A stretch of DNA of 13,122 bases, taken from NCBI GenBank assembly GCA_038213005.1, contig JBBQTU010000114.1:1-13122 (forward strand), written 5' to 3'. This document shows, in pieces, positions 5,152 to 13,100 of this stretch. The position numbers and the translations under genes were made by a program. Every line of letters begins with the position of its first letter. The stretch's first letter is position 1. Source of the DNA: JBBQTU01 sp038213005 (GTDB taxonomy: Bacteria > Planctomycetota > Phycisphaerae > Tepidisphaerales > Tepidisphaeraceae). Below the pieces are notes generated by a model, which worked only from the letters and a program-made list of their open reading frames with translations, was not told where the DNA came from and did not search any database.

Positions 5152-6453
5152 TCAGCACTTTGCCGCGGCCATGACCTCTTCTAAGTCGGCCTTGCCATCC
5201 GCCCCGATCAGTTTCAGGTCGAACTTTTCCTGAAGCACCTTGAAGATGCCGGGCGAGACGAAGGCGGGGGGATTGGGGCCGATGCGGATGCCCTTGACGC
5301 CCAGGGACAAGAGCGTCAGCAGCACGGCGACGGCCTTCTGCTCGAACCACGAGATCACCATCGTCAGAGGCAGTTCGTTGACCGAGCAATTGAACGCCTT
5401 GGCCAGGGCCACGGCGACCATGATGGCGCCGTAAGCGTCGTTGCACTGGCCCATGTCCATCAGGCGCGGCAGGCCGAGGTGGGTGCCGTAGTCGTGGTTG
5501 CGGATGCGGAACTTGCCGCAGCCGAGCGTGAGGATGAACGAGTCTTCCGGGGTGGCGATGGCGAAATCGCTGAAGTAGTTGCGGCCGACTTCGGCGCCAT
5601 CGCAGCCACCGATGACAAAGAAGCGGCTGATCTTGCCGGCCTTGACGGCATCGATGATCGTCGGTGCCGCATCGAGCAGAACGGTGCGGTGGAAGCCGAC
5701 GATGCTCTGGCCGGTGATCTTCTCGGGACAGGGGGGACACTTCATGGCGCACTGGATCAGCGCGGAGAAGTCGCCGTCCTTGATGCGCTGGCCATTGGCG
5801 GCGGCGGTTACACGGGTGGAGAAGAGCCGGTCGGCGTAGATGGCGGGCGGCGGCATGATGCAGTTGGTGGTGGCCAGGACGGGGCCGGGGAAGGCCGCCC
5901 ATTCACGTTTCTGATCCTGCCAGGCGCCACCGTAGTGGCCGGCGAGATTCGGATGCTCGCGGAGTTTCGGGTACATGTGGGCGGGAAGCATTTCGCCGTG
6001 GGTGTAGACCTTGATGTTGGTGCCCTCGACCTGTTTCAGCAGGTCGCGGAGATCGACCAGGTCGTGGCCGGTGACGAGGATGCCCGGGCCTGCCTGGGTG
6101 CCTTCCTTGACGGTGGTGGGCGAGGGTTTGCCGAAGGCGGCGAGGTGGCCGGTGTCCAGCATCTCCAGGACGCGGAGGTTCTTCTGGCCGAGTTCCATCG
6201 CGATTTCAAAGAGCGAACCGATGTCGAAGTTGACGTTGGTCAGCGTGGAGAAGAGGGCCTCTTCGGTGAAAGCGCTGACGGCCTCGTCGTGTTGGCCCAG
6301 CCGGCGGGCGTGATGCGCATAGGCGGCCATTCCCTTGAGCCCGTAGAGGATGATCTCCTGCAGCGACTGCACGTCTTCATCCTTGCCGCACTTGCCGATC
6401 GCTCCGTCGCAGCCTACGCAGTTCTTGGCCTGTTCACACTGATTACAAAACAT
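5152..6453 (-). CDS. hcp: Hydroxylamine reductase / hybrid cluster protein (short form)
   Basis: The product is 433 aa. Hcp proteins carry one N-terminal [4Fe-4S] (or [2Fe-2S]) cluster and a hybrid Fe-S-O cluster. They reduce hydroxylamine in vitro, and in E. coli nitric oxide is the likely physiological substrate. The N-terminal cysteines are C3, C6, C15 and C22 (CX2CX8CX6C), with an extra C12. All expected hybrid-cluster ligands are present: H130 (TGHDL), E154 (HGEML), C198 (TTNC), C284 (GGCDG), C312 (LGCGK), C337 (GQCN), and E371 and K373 (WFEQK). Their spacing closely matches the E. coli protein, but the whole is about 117 residues shorter just after the Cys motif, as in class III Hcps. 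ATG 6453 has GGGAG seven nt upstream; a longer frame to 6513 would precede the conserved MFCNQCEQ start. No hcr reductase is adjacent. The upstream FNR-type site points to anaerobic or NO-responsive expression. Confidence 0.95.
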   Translation of the reverse strand: MFCNQCEQAKNCVGCDGAIGKCGKDEDVQSLQEIILYGLKGMAAYAHHARRLGQHDEAVSAFTEEALFSTLTNVNFDIGSLFEIAMELGQKNLRVLEMLDTGHLAAFGKPSPTTVKEGTQAGPGILVTGHDLVDLRDLLKQVEGTNIKVYTHGEMLPAHMYPKLREHPNLAGHYGGAWQDQKREWAAFPGPVLATTNCIMPPPAIYADRLFSTRVTAAANGQRIKDGDFSALIQCAMKCPPCPEKITGQSIVGFHRTVLLDAAPTIIDAVKAGKISRFFVIGGCDGAEVGRNYFSDFAIATPEDSFILTLGCGKFRIRNHDYGTHLGLPRLMDMGQCNDAYGAIMVAVALAKAFNCSVNELPLTMVISWFEQKAVAVLLTLLSLGVKGIRIGPNPPAFVSPGIFKVLQEKFDLKLIGADGKADLEEVMAAAKC

Positions 6454-6533
6454 GAAGCACTCCCATCTGTAGTATCTCTTGCCGGCGATCGGCTGCGCCC
6501 ACGGCAGCCCCACGCGTCACCAGCATGAGGTGG

Positions 6534-6539
6534 AGTATA
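6534..6539 (-). promoter_or_regulatory. hcp promoter -10 box
   Basis: On the minus strand this reads TATACT, 5/6 to TATAAT. The expected transcription start is near 6527, giving a ~74-nt leader. The -35 position reads AAGGAC, a poor match, as expected when an activator overlaps the -35 region. Confidence 0.6.
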
Positions 6540-6560
6540 GGGCAGTCACCAGAGGCGTCC

Positions 6561-6574
6561 TTGATTTGGATCAA
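6561..6574 (-). promoter_or_regulatory. FNR/CRP-family operator upstream of hcp
   Basis: TTGATTTGGATCAA is a perfect TTGAT-N4-ATCAA palindrome, the textbook FNR consensus. Its centre (6567.5) is about 40-41 bp upstream of the start predicted from the -10 box, which is the class II activator position. This supports oxygen-sensitive (FNR) or NO-sensitive (Dnr/HcpR-like) activation of hcp. Which regulator binds is not shown here. The site is also ~155 bp upstream of the divergent gene at 6723, too far for standard activation of it. The rest of the 6454-6722 gap is AT-richer and has an isolated TTGACA at 6643-6648 on the plus strand without a good -10 partner. Confidence 0.75.
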
Positions 6575-6722
6575 GGGTGCGGGAATATCTCTGTTAATAT
6601 GTTATGTAAGACCTATTCGCTGATAAATCGTGGATAGTTAGCTTGACATTCCGCCGGGCGCGCAGTCAGTTGTAGGTGCTTGTTGATTGCTCTGAACGAT
6701 ATTCAGGGAACAGGAGAAGCGC

Positions 6723-9700
6723 ATGCAGTGGATCGAGCGAGTCAAACTGGCGTTGGTTATTCTGCTGGTGACGGCGACGACGCAGGCCGCGGAGCCTTCG
6801 GCGTGGTTCAAGACGCCGTTGACAAAAGAGATGCTCGACCCGGCCGCCTTTGCGGCGTGGGTTGATGGGAAGCAGATCACCGAAGGTCTGCCTGGGCGGG
6901 GCCCATCGCACGTACTCTGGACCCGCGACAGCCAGCCAGAGTGGGATGGCGTTAAGTTTGCCGACTCAAAGCAGCCCGGGGTGCGGCACCTGCGCATTGG
7001 CTTCAAGCAGGGCGTTGCGATCGGATCGATCCTGACGCGGACGAATGGCAAGCTCAGCGTCCTGAAGGCGACGGCGGCCTATCCTGGACGGCTTGAGGTC
7101 GATGAGGACTGGATTCCCGCCGAGCGCATGGGCGCTACGAAGGCTACGGCGGCCGCCACCGGCGCGGAGGAGTATGCGCTGTGGGTCTTGCCGCAGGTGC
7201 TGACGACCCGGGCGGTGCGGATCACCCACGATGCGCAGCTTGCCGATGGGAGTTACGCCGGATGGCTGGGCGGCGCGTATGTGCTGTCAACACGCATGGC
7301 GAACCTGGCTCCGCTGGCGACGGCATCGGCCAGTGCCAATGCTCAGTTTGCCAAGCGAGTGAACAATGGTGTGACCGATAGCTGGAGCATGTGGGAGAAC
7401 GTTGCGGATCTGCGGTCGCAACCGGTCAGTGAGCAGCAGGCGGAATGGGTGACCCTTACGTGGCCTGCCCCGGTTCAGCTTAGCGGGCTCTGCACGCTGT
7501 TTACGGGGTTTTCGGCGGCGGAGGCTCAGACGTATAGCGGCCCGGCAGACCGGCATCCGCGCGATGCGGCCGAGACCGACTGGAGGACCATCGCGACGTA
7601 CAAGGATCTCCCCTGTGGCTATCCGCTGCAACTCTATCCTGACTGGATGGACTTCGGGAAGTTGGTGACGACGCGGGCGGTGCGGCTGCGGATCACCAAG
7701 GCGGTCGATCCGGTTGGAGCGCATCCGCACATCGTAGACCGGCCAAAGGGCGGGAAGTCCGTGTGGCTAAGCGAGTTGATCGCGATGCATCCGCTGGCCG
7801 ACGCGAGTCTGCAGAGCGTCCTGGACGTTCGGCCCGCCACGCCGGTATTGCAGCCGCCGATTCCGGTGCGGTTTACGCTGGCCGAGGCTGGATATGTGAC
7901 CTTGGCGATCGATGATGCCAATGGCGTGCGCGTGCGCAACCTCGTTGGGGAGACGCGGTTTCCGGCCGGGGAAAATGTGGTGTATTGGGACGGGTCTGAC
8001 GATCTGGCTCGGGACAATGAGGCGGCGCGACACGGCATTTATGAGATTCCCACTCGACTCGTGAGCCCTGGCACCTATCAGGTCCGCGGGCTCTATCGGA
8101 AAGAACTCCAACTGCGATATGAGTTCTCGGTGTATGACGGGAATGGCAATCCGCCCTGGGAGACGGCGGACAAGAGCGGCGGCTGGCTGACGAATCACAC
8201 GCCGGCGCAGGCGGCGCTGTTCGTGCCTGCAGACAAGGCTCCTGGCGGGAAGCCGCTGGTGTTCCTTGGCTCTTATGTTTCCGAGGGTGGCGCCGGGCTG
8301 GCATGGGTGGATCTGGAGGGTCGGAAGCAGGGCGGCCGGGGCTGGGTTGGCGGTAACTGGACAGCCGCGCCGTATCTGGCGCGTGATACGGGAGCGCGTG
8401 GCGACGGCGAAGTCTATGCGTATGTTGCCTCGGCATTCAGCAGCGACGCGGATCAGAAGAAGGGCGAGATTCGCCTTACGGGATTGAGTGCCAAGGGCGA
8501 CAAGGCGATCGTGAAGTATCCCTTCGATCCGACGAAGAAGGACCCGAATTGGGGTCAGGAGATTGCCGGGCTCGCGGTGAATGATGGGGTGCTGGTGGTC
8601 AGCATGCCGCTGAAGGGCCAGTTGCTGCTGGTGGATGGCAAGACGCGGGAGATCCTGGGTACGCCGGCGGTGGAGGATCCGCGAGGGGTGGCCTTTGACG
8701 GACAGGGGCGTCTGCTGGTGCTATCCGGAAAGCAACTGCGTCGCTATCCGGCACTGGGGCAGCCGGCGGCGACATTGGGCGCGGCGGAGGTCGTGGTCGG
8801 GAAGGATCTGGAGGACCCGCAAGGCATCACGACCGATGCGGCAGGACAGATCTATATCAGTGATCGGGGCACCAGCCATCAGGTGAAAGTCTTTGACGCG
8901 ACGGGATCGCCTGTCCGCACGATCGGCAAGGCCGGCGTGCCGAAGGCGGGGGCGTATGATCCACAGCACATGAACAATCCCCGCGGTCTGGCCGTGGACG
9001 GCAATGGTCGCCTGTGGGTTGCCGAGGAGGACTATCAGCCCAAGCGGGTGAGCGTGTGGAGTCCGGAGGGCACACTTTGGAAGGCATTCTACGGACCTTC
9101 TGAGTACGGTGGCGGCGGGGCGATCGATCCGAAGGACAAGAACCGGTTCTACTACTACGGGATGGAGTTTGCGCTGGATTGGCAGAAGGGGATGTACGAC
9201 CTGAAACGGGTGCTGTATCGTCCCACGCCCAAGGATCTCAAACTGCCCGATGGATTTGGCGTGAATGGGCAGCCGCAGACCGCGATCTACGCGGGCGGGT
9301 TTCAGTACCTGACGAATTGCCATACTTCCAACCCCACCGGCGGATCGGCTCTGGCAATACTGTGGCAAGTTCGCGATGGCATAGCCGTGCCCGCGGCGGC
9401 GTTGGGACAGGCGCAGAGCTGGGAGATATTGAAGTCAGACGCGCTGCGGTCTCGCTGGCCAGAAGGCGTCGACCCCAAGGGCAGGGCGGACCAGAATGTG
9501 GCACTGTTCTCATGGGCAGACCTGAACGTTGATGGGCAGATGCAGCCCGACGAAGTACAGATGGTTAAGGCTAACAGCGGTGGCGTGACGGTGATGCCGG
9601 ATCTGTCGATGACCGTCGCCCGCGTGGACGGAAAGGCGATGCTCTACACGCCGGTGCGGACGACTCGCGAAGGCGTACCGGTCTATGACGTGTCGGCCGG

Positions 9701-11057
9701 GCAGGTGTTGTGCGCCGGCGCACAGGGGCCGGCCTCCAGCGGCGGCGATCAGGTTTTGATCGGCACCGACAAGTGGAGCATCCTGACTGTCGCTCCGAGC
9801 CCCTTTGCGGCCGAGGGGATGGGCGGGGCGAAGGCGGGCAAGGCGATGTGGAGCTATCCGAGCTTGTGGCCGGGGCTGCACGCCTCGCACGAGGCGCCGA
9901 CTCCGGATCGACCGGGCGAACTGATCGGGACAACCCGGTTGCTGGGCGGGATGGTCACGCCGGTCGGCTCGGATGTCGGGCCCATCTGGACCATCAACGG
10001 CAATCACGGCAACATGTACATGCTGACCCAGGACGGTTTGTTCGTGGCGCAGTTGTTCCAGGACATGCGTCAGGGGAAGTCGTGGAGCATGCCTGCTGCC
10101 AGCAGGGAGATGCTGCTGAACGATGTAACGCTGCATGATGAGAACTTCTGGCCATCGATTACGCAGACGGCCGACGGGCAGATCTATATCGTGGATGGTG
10201 CCAGATCGAGCATCGTTCGAGTGGATGGATTGGGGACGATTCGCAGGCTGCCTGCTTCGCCATTGGAGGTGACGAAGACAGACTTGGAGAAGGCCAGCAG
10301 CTATTTCGTTCAGGTGGAGAAACTGCGACAGCAACAGCAGGGGCAAGGCGTGCTGAACGTCGTCCTGCGGAGGGCGGCGCCGACGGTGGATGGCAAGCTG
10401 GATGACTGGTCCAGTGCGAGTTGGGTGGACATCGACAAGCGCGGTGTGGCCGCCTATTTCAACAGCGATTCCAAGCCCTATAACGTGACGGCTGCGATGG
10501 CTGTCGCAAATGACCGCCTGTACGTGGCATATCGCACGGCTGACGCAAATCTGCTTCGCAATTCGGGCGAGGTGCCCAACGCGCTATTCAAGACCGGCGG
10601 GGCGCTGGATGTGATGATCGCGACCGATCCGTCGGCGAAGCCCGGCCGGACGGACCCTGTGGCGGGCGATCAGAGGTTGCTGGTGACGCAGGTGAAGGGT
10701 CAGACCAAGGCACTGCTGTATCGCGCGGTGGTGCCGGGAAGGAAGGAGCCGGTGCCTTTCTCGTCTCCGTGGCGCACCGTCACGTTCGACCAGGTCGAGG
10801 ATGTCAGTGCCCAGGTGGAGCTTGCCGGGGTCGCCGGCGATTATGAGGTGTCCGTGCCGCTGTCAGTGCTGGGGCTGAAGGCAACGCCCGGAGTTCATCT
10901 CCGGGGCGACGTGGGCATCCTGCGTGGCAACGGCTTCCAGACGAATCAGCGTGTTTACTGGAGCAACAAGGCGACGGCGATCGTGGCTGACGTACCGTCC
11001 GAGGCGATGCTGATGCCGGGCCTGTGGGGGCCACTGCAGTTGCAGTCCGAGAAGTAG
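6723..11057 (+). CDS. Large secreted multidomain protein (discoidin-like, FlgD-Ig-like, NHL propeller, CBM9-like)
   Basis: The product is 1,444 aa, with AGGAG six nt before ATG. Residues 1-23 form a classic signal peptide: a basic N-terminus, LALVILLVTA, and TQAA as the likely cleavage region. Domains in rough order are: ~80-190 and ~192-355, beta-sandwich segments of discoidin (F5/8C) style, the second starting NLAPLATASASANAQFAKRV, each containing a TTRAVR strand; ~375-475, an FlgD-Ig-like fold (AGYVTLAIDDANG then FPAGENVVYWDG); ~500-1180, a beta-propeller with NHL-like blades (DPRGVAFDGQGRLLVL, DPQGITTDAAGQIYISD, NPRGLAVDGNGRLWVAEE, TADGQIYIVDG); an EF-hand/dockerin-like Ca loop DLNVDGQMQPDE at 933-944; and ~1213-1440, a CBM9-like domain opening APTVDGKLDDW. 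No catalytic centre was recognised. It probably works outside the cytoplasmic membrane, perhaps in glycan binding. The precise role is unknown. It stands alone, divergent from hcp. Confidence 0.85.
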   Translation: MQWIERVKLALVILLVTATTQAAEPSAWFKTPLTKEMLDPAAFAAWVDGKQITEGLPGRGPSHVLWTRDSQPEWDGVKFADSKQPGVRHLRIGFKQGVAIGSILTRTNGKLSVLKATAAYPGRLEVDEDWIPAERMGATKATAAATGAEEYALWVLPQVLTTRAVRITHDAQLADGSYAGWLGGAYVLSTRMANLAPLATASASANAQFAKRVNNGVTDSWSMWENVADLRSQPVSEQQAEWVTLTWPAPVQLSGLCTLFTGFSAAEAQTYSGPADRHPRDAAETDWRTIATYKDLPCGYPLQLYPDWMDFGKLVTTRAVRLRITKAVDPVGAHPHIVDRPKGGKSVWLSELIAMHPLADASLQSVLDVRPATPVLQPPIPVRFTLAEAGYVTLAIDDANGVRVRNLVGETRFPAGENVVYWDGSDDLARDNEAARHGIYEIPTRLVSPGTYQVRGLYRKELQLRYEFSVYDGNGNPPWETADKSGGWLTNHTPAQAALFVPADKAPGGKPLVFLGSYVSEGGAGLAWVDLEGRKQGGRGWVGGNWTAAPYLARDTGARGDGEVYAYVASAFSSDADQKKGEIRLTGLSAKGDKAIVKYPFDPTKKDPNWGQEIAGLAVNDGVLVVSMPLKGQLLLVDGKTREILGTPAVEDPRGVAFDGQGRLLVLSGKQLRRYPALGQPAATLGAAEVVVGKDLEDPQGITTDAAGQIYISDRGTSHQVKVFDATGSPVRTIGKAGVPKAGAYDPQHMNNPRGLAVDGNGRLWVAEEDYQPKRVSVWSPEGTLWKAFYGPSEYGGGGAIDPKDKNRFYYYGMEFALDWQKGMYDLKRVLYRPTPKDLKLPDGFGVNGQPQTAIYAGGFQYLTNCHTSNPTGGSALAILWQVRDGIAVPAAALGQAQSWEILKSDALRSRWPEGVDPKGRADQNVALFSWADLNVDGQMQPDEVQMVKANSGGVTVMPDLSMTVARVDGKAMLYTPVRTTREGVPVYDVSAGQVLCAGAQGPASSGGDQVLIGTDKWSILTVAPSPFAAEGMGGAKAGKAMWSYPSLWPGLHASHEAPTPDRPGELIGTTRLLGGMVTPVGSDVGPIWTINGNHGNMYMLTQDGLFVAQLFQDMRQGKSWSMPAASREMLLNDVTLHDENFWPSITQTADGQIYIVDGARSSIVRVDGLGTIRRLPASPLEVTKTDLEKASSYFVQVEKLRQQQQGQGVLNVVLRRAAPTVDGKLDDWSSASWVDIDKRGVAAYFNSDSKPYNVTAAMAVANDRLYVAYRTADANLLRNSGEVPNALFKTGGALDVMIATDPSAKPGRTDPVAGDQRLLVTQVKGQTKALLYRAVVPGRKEPVPFSSPWRTVTFDQVEDVSAQVELAGVAGDYEVSVPLSVLGLKATPGVHLRGDVGILRGNGFQTNQRVYWSNKATAIVADVPSEAMLMPGLWGPLQLQSEK

Positions 11058-11094
11058 TACCCAGGGTGGAAATTGCGTGAGCGGATCGGCCGGT

Positions 11095-11355
11095 TCATTC
11101 CCCGGGACCGCGGAGATTGCGCCCGGTGGACTTGGCCACGATGAGCATGTAGGCCAGCATGCCGAAGGCCAGGCCGAAGCCGATCAGGCGCGAGCCGGTG
11201 AAGCGCGTGAGGAGCCAGGCGAAGAGGGTGCCGATTCCCAGCAGGCAGATCGTGTAGAGGATGAGCGAGCGGATTCGGCGAGGGCGATCGAGATTGATCT
11301 CCATTAGTGGCTTACTTTGGGCCTTGAGCTTCGGATCGTCCGGGTTCTCGGTCAT
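11095..11355 (-). CDS. Small two-helix membrane protein
   Basis: The product is 86 aa of unrecognised family. A polar N-terminus (residues 1-29, with RPRRIR just before the membrane) is followed by two hydrophobic segments at ~30-50 (LILYTICLLGIGTLFAWLL) and ~56-74 (LIGFGLAFGMLAYMLIVA), then a short basic tail. The positive residues around 25-29 suggest both ends face the cytoplasm. Its start overlaps the stop of the M24 peptidase gene as ATGA (11352-11355), so it is probably translationally coupled as the last gene of the rsfS operon. An internal Met18 is an alternative start. No function is proposed. It ends 37 nt from the convergent large secreted-protein gene, with no obvious terminator between. 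Confidence 0.7.
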   Translation of the reverse strand: MTENPDDPKLKAQSKPLMEINLDRPRRIRSLILYTICLLGIGTLFAWLLTRFTGSRLIGFGLAFGMLAYMLIVAKSTGRNLRGPGE

Positions 11356-12452
11356 GCCAGCTCCATGGGGTAGTCAAACAGTGACTCAACGCCGCCAGCG
11401 GTCACGAGGTAGTTGTTCTCGATACGGATGCCGCCGGCGAGTTCCGCGCCATACAGGCCGGGTTCGGCGGTGAAGACTTCGCCCTCCAGCAGTGTGTCAT
11501 CCCAGCGTGGGTTGAGGTGCGGGAATTCGTGGGGCTGGAGACCGACGCCGTGGCCCAGATGATGGGGCAAGTCGCGGCCGCACGCGGCGCGGTAGGATTC
11601 GTTGACGGCCTGGTGGAGGTCACGGCATTTCACGCCGGCGCGGGCGAGTTTCTCGATGACGGGGAAGACGCCGGTGACGGTGCGCCAGGCGGTGAGTTGT
11701 GCATCGGTTGGCTTGCGGTCGACGGCGATAGCGCGGCAGTTGTCGGCGAAATAGCCGCGGTAACAGGGGCCGAGGTCCAGGATGTAAATCTGGCCGGCTT
11801 TGGCGAGGCGGCCACGTTTGGCCGGGCCGCCGGGGACTCCGCAGGCGTAGTCGTTGCCCAAGAGGGCGGTGAGCGGTTCGCCGGCTTCGGTAACGGCCGC
11901 GGCGTGGAGCTGGGCGAAGAGGTCGATCTCGTCGAGGCCGGGCTGGATGATCTGCCTGGCCCGGTCGTACATTGCGACGCAGCAGCGGATGGCCTGGCGC
12001 ATCAGGGCGAGTTCGTCGGGGTCCTTGCGCCTGCGCATCTGCCAGAGATCGGTATCAATGCTGACGCACGCGCCGGGCAGTGCCAGGGCGATCTGGCTGG
12101 ATGGCAGAGACGCGTCGATGCCGACACGGTGGGCGTGGCGCTCGGCCAGGGCCGCGAGAAGGGCGACGGCGACCTCCTGGGGCTGTTCCTGTCGCTGGGT
12201 GCCAAGCCAGTTGGCTTCGTAGCTGCGGACATCATCGGCAGCGACGTTCTGCGCCGGCGCATTGGCGGTAACGAGGCACGAGCGGCCGTCGGCGAAGAGG
12301 ATCATCCCTGGGTGGTGGAGCCAGAATGGCAGATGAGCCGAGAAATAGTAAACGTGCTGGGGCAGGCCGACGACGATGGCGTCGAGCTTGCGATCGCGGC
12401 AGACTTGCAGCAGGCGGACCTGTCGTTGCCGGGAATGGTCGAGCGTGAGCAT
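11352..12452 (-). CDS. M24 family metallopeptidase (Xaa-Pro aminopeptidase-like)
   Basis: The product is 366 aa. An N-terminal creatinase-like domain (1-~145) is followed by the pita-bread catalytic domain (~150-360). All five dinuclear-metal ligands of the family are in place: D226 (YILDLG), D237 (YFADNCR), H301 (LGHGVG), E330 (FTAEPG) and E345 (RIEN), plus the conserved H308 (QPHE). The expected activity is cytoplasmic removal of N-terminal residues before proline, or Xaa-Pro dipeptide cleavage. Sequence does not tell PepP from PepQ, so no symbol is given. Start 12452 was chosen because it begins just 4 nt after the rsfS stop; a longer frame to 12530 would overlap rsfS and precedes the conserved region with low-complexity residues. 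A good SD is not visible, so expression probably relies on coupling to rsfS. Confidence 0.9.
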   Translation of the reverse strand: MLTLDHSRQRQVRLLQVCRDRKLDAIVVGLPQHVYYFSAHLPFWLHHPGMILFADGRSCLVTANAPAQNVAADDVRSYEANWLGTQRQEQPQEVAVALLAALAERHAHRVGIDASLPSSQIALALPGACVSIDTDLWQMRRRKDPDELALMRQAIRCCVAMYDRARQIIQPGLDEIDLFAQLHAAAVTEAGEPLTALLGNDYACGVPGGPAKRGRLAKAGQIYILDLGPCYRGYFADNCRAIAVDRKPTDAQLTAWRTVTGVFPVIEKLARAGVKCRDLHQAVNESYRAACGRDLPHHLGHGVGLQPHEFPHLNPRWDDTLLEGEVFTAEPGLYGAELAGGIRIENNYLVTAGGVESLFDYPMELA

Positions 12453-12456
12453 GGTA

Positions 12457-12897
12457 TCAGGCCGGTTTAGGGGCGGCGGGGCGGTGGGAGCTCCACTCCA
12501 CCGGCTTGGCATCGGCGTAGAGGGTCTCAAGGTCGTAGAACGCCCGGGCGCTCTCGCTGAAGACGTGGAAGATCACGTCGATCGCATCGGCGAGGATCCA
12601 CTGGACGATCGTGCTGTCCAGCCCCGCCGTGGCGACGCTCTTGTAGCCGTTGGCATGGGCGTACTCGACGATGTCGGTAACAACGGTGTGCATCTGGCGA
12701 TTGCTGGTGCCTGTGGCGATCACGAAGAAATCGGTCACGGGCGACAAGCCGCTGACGTCCAGCACGAGAACATTCGTGCAGCGGGTGTCGGCGGCCAGGG
12801 CGGCCACTTCGATGGCAAACAGCCTGGCGGCGGCCTTACGCTGGGGAGATTCGGGCTCGGGTTTCCGCGTGCGAAGTTCTTTGGTCTTTTCGGTCAT
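12457..12897 (-). CDS. rsfS: Ribosomal silencing factor RsfS
   Basis: The product is 146 aa, a cytoplasmic DUF143/Iojap-family protein. RsfS binds uL14 on the 50S subunit and blocks subunit joining, lowering translation under nutrient limitation. The family signature is clear: VLDVSGLSPVTDFFVIATG, then TSNRQ (residues ~46-69), later VQWILADAIDVIFHVFSES, and the end motif ARAFYDLETLYADAKPVEW. The N-terminal ~20 residues are a charged extension and the last ~10 (HRPAAPKPA) are Pro/Ala-rich. ATG 12897 is preferred over an upstream TTG. No Shine-Dalgarno is visible before it, and a candidate -10 box ends only 10 nt upstream, so the mRNA may be leaderless. It is the first gene of a tight operon with the M24 peptidase and a small membrane protein. 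Confidence 0.93.
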   Translation of the reverse strand: MTEKTKELRTRKPEPESPQRKAAARLFAIEVAALAADTRCTNVLVLDVSGLSPVTDFFVIATGTSNRQMHTVVTDIVEYAHANGYKSVATAGLDSTIVQWILADAIDVIFHVFSESARAFYDLETLYADAKPVEWSSHRPAAPKPA

Positions 12898-12907
12898 CTT
12901 GGATGGT

Positions 12908-12936
12908 AGGATACTGTACAGGCGGCAAACGGCCAA
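12908..12936 (-). promoter_or_regulatory. Candidate promoter of the rsfS operon
   Basis: Reading the minus strand, TTGGCC (12936-12931, 4/6) is followed after exactly 17 nt by TATCCT (12913-12908, 4/6). Transcription would begin only 3-5 nt before the rsfS ATG. The same -10 hexamer and spacing occur before the 24-aa basic ORF. Confidence 0.4.
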
Positions 12937-12953
12937 ATGTTCGAGGATATGAA

Positions 12954-12971
12954 GCCCTGTGATAACAGGGC
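12954..12971. other. Short hairpin in divergent intergenic region
   Basis: GCCCTGT (12954-12960) pairs with ACAGGGC (12965-12971) around a GATA loop. It is symmetric, so it can act on either strand as RNA or as an operator. It lies between the rsfS promoter and the right-edge gene. No T-run follows. Confidence 0.45.
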
Positions 12972-13003
12972 GGAATCACATGCTGCCAGATATTTGCCAG
13001 AAC

Positions 13004-13021
13004 TTGCGCTTTTGCGCAAAG
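13004..13021. promoter_or_regulatory. Palindromic TTGCGC-TTTT-GCGCAA site
   Basis: TTGCGC (13004-13009) and GCGCAA (13014-13019) form a 6-bp inverted repeat. An overlapping perfect palindrome, TTTGCGCAAA, occupies 13011-13020. It lies ~85 nt upstream of the right-edge gene and could be a repressor operator. A weak TAAGCT follows at 13026-13031, 16 nt after the TTGCGC, but both promoter hexamers match consensus poorly. Confidence 0.35.
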
Positions 13022-13100
13022 CTGCTAAGCTGCCGTCAGCGTTAGCCGAGATCTCGCGCAGGTAACAGTTGCTTCAATCAAACACAAAAGGAGCTTGTGC

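Noticed and set aside
5479..6528. Plus-strand 349-codon ORF over hcp
   Set aside because: It is a GC-rich shadow frame. The minus strand encodes a complete Hcp with all metal ligands.
6643..6648. Consensus TTGACA as promoter of the large secreted-protein gene
   Set aside because: The hexamer is perfect, but no acceptable -10 sequence lies 16-19 nt downstream, so it is not called as a promoter.
9510..10346. Minus-strand 278-codon ORF within the large secreted-protein gene
   Set aside because: It has low-complexity Arg/Pro/His composition typical of an antisense frame in GC-rich DNA, and no RBS or domain.
11517..12470. Plus-strand 317-codon ORF over the M24 peptidase
   Set aside because: It is Gly/Ala/Asp-rich shadow translation of the opposite strand. 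The minus-strand peptidase has all five metal ligands.
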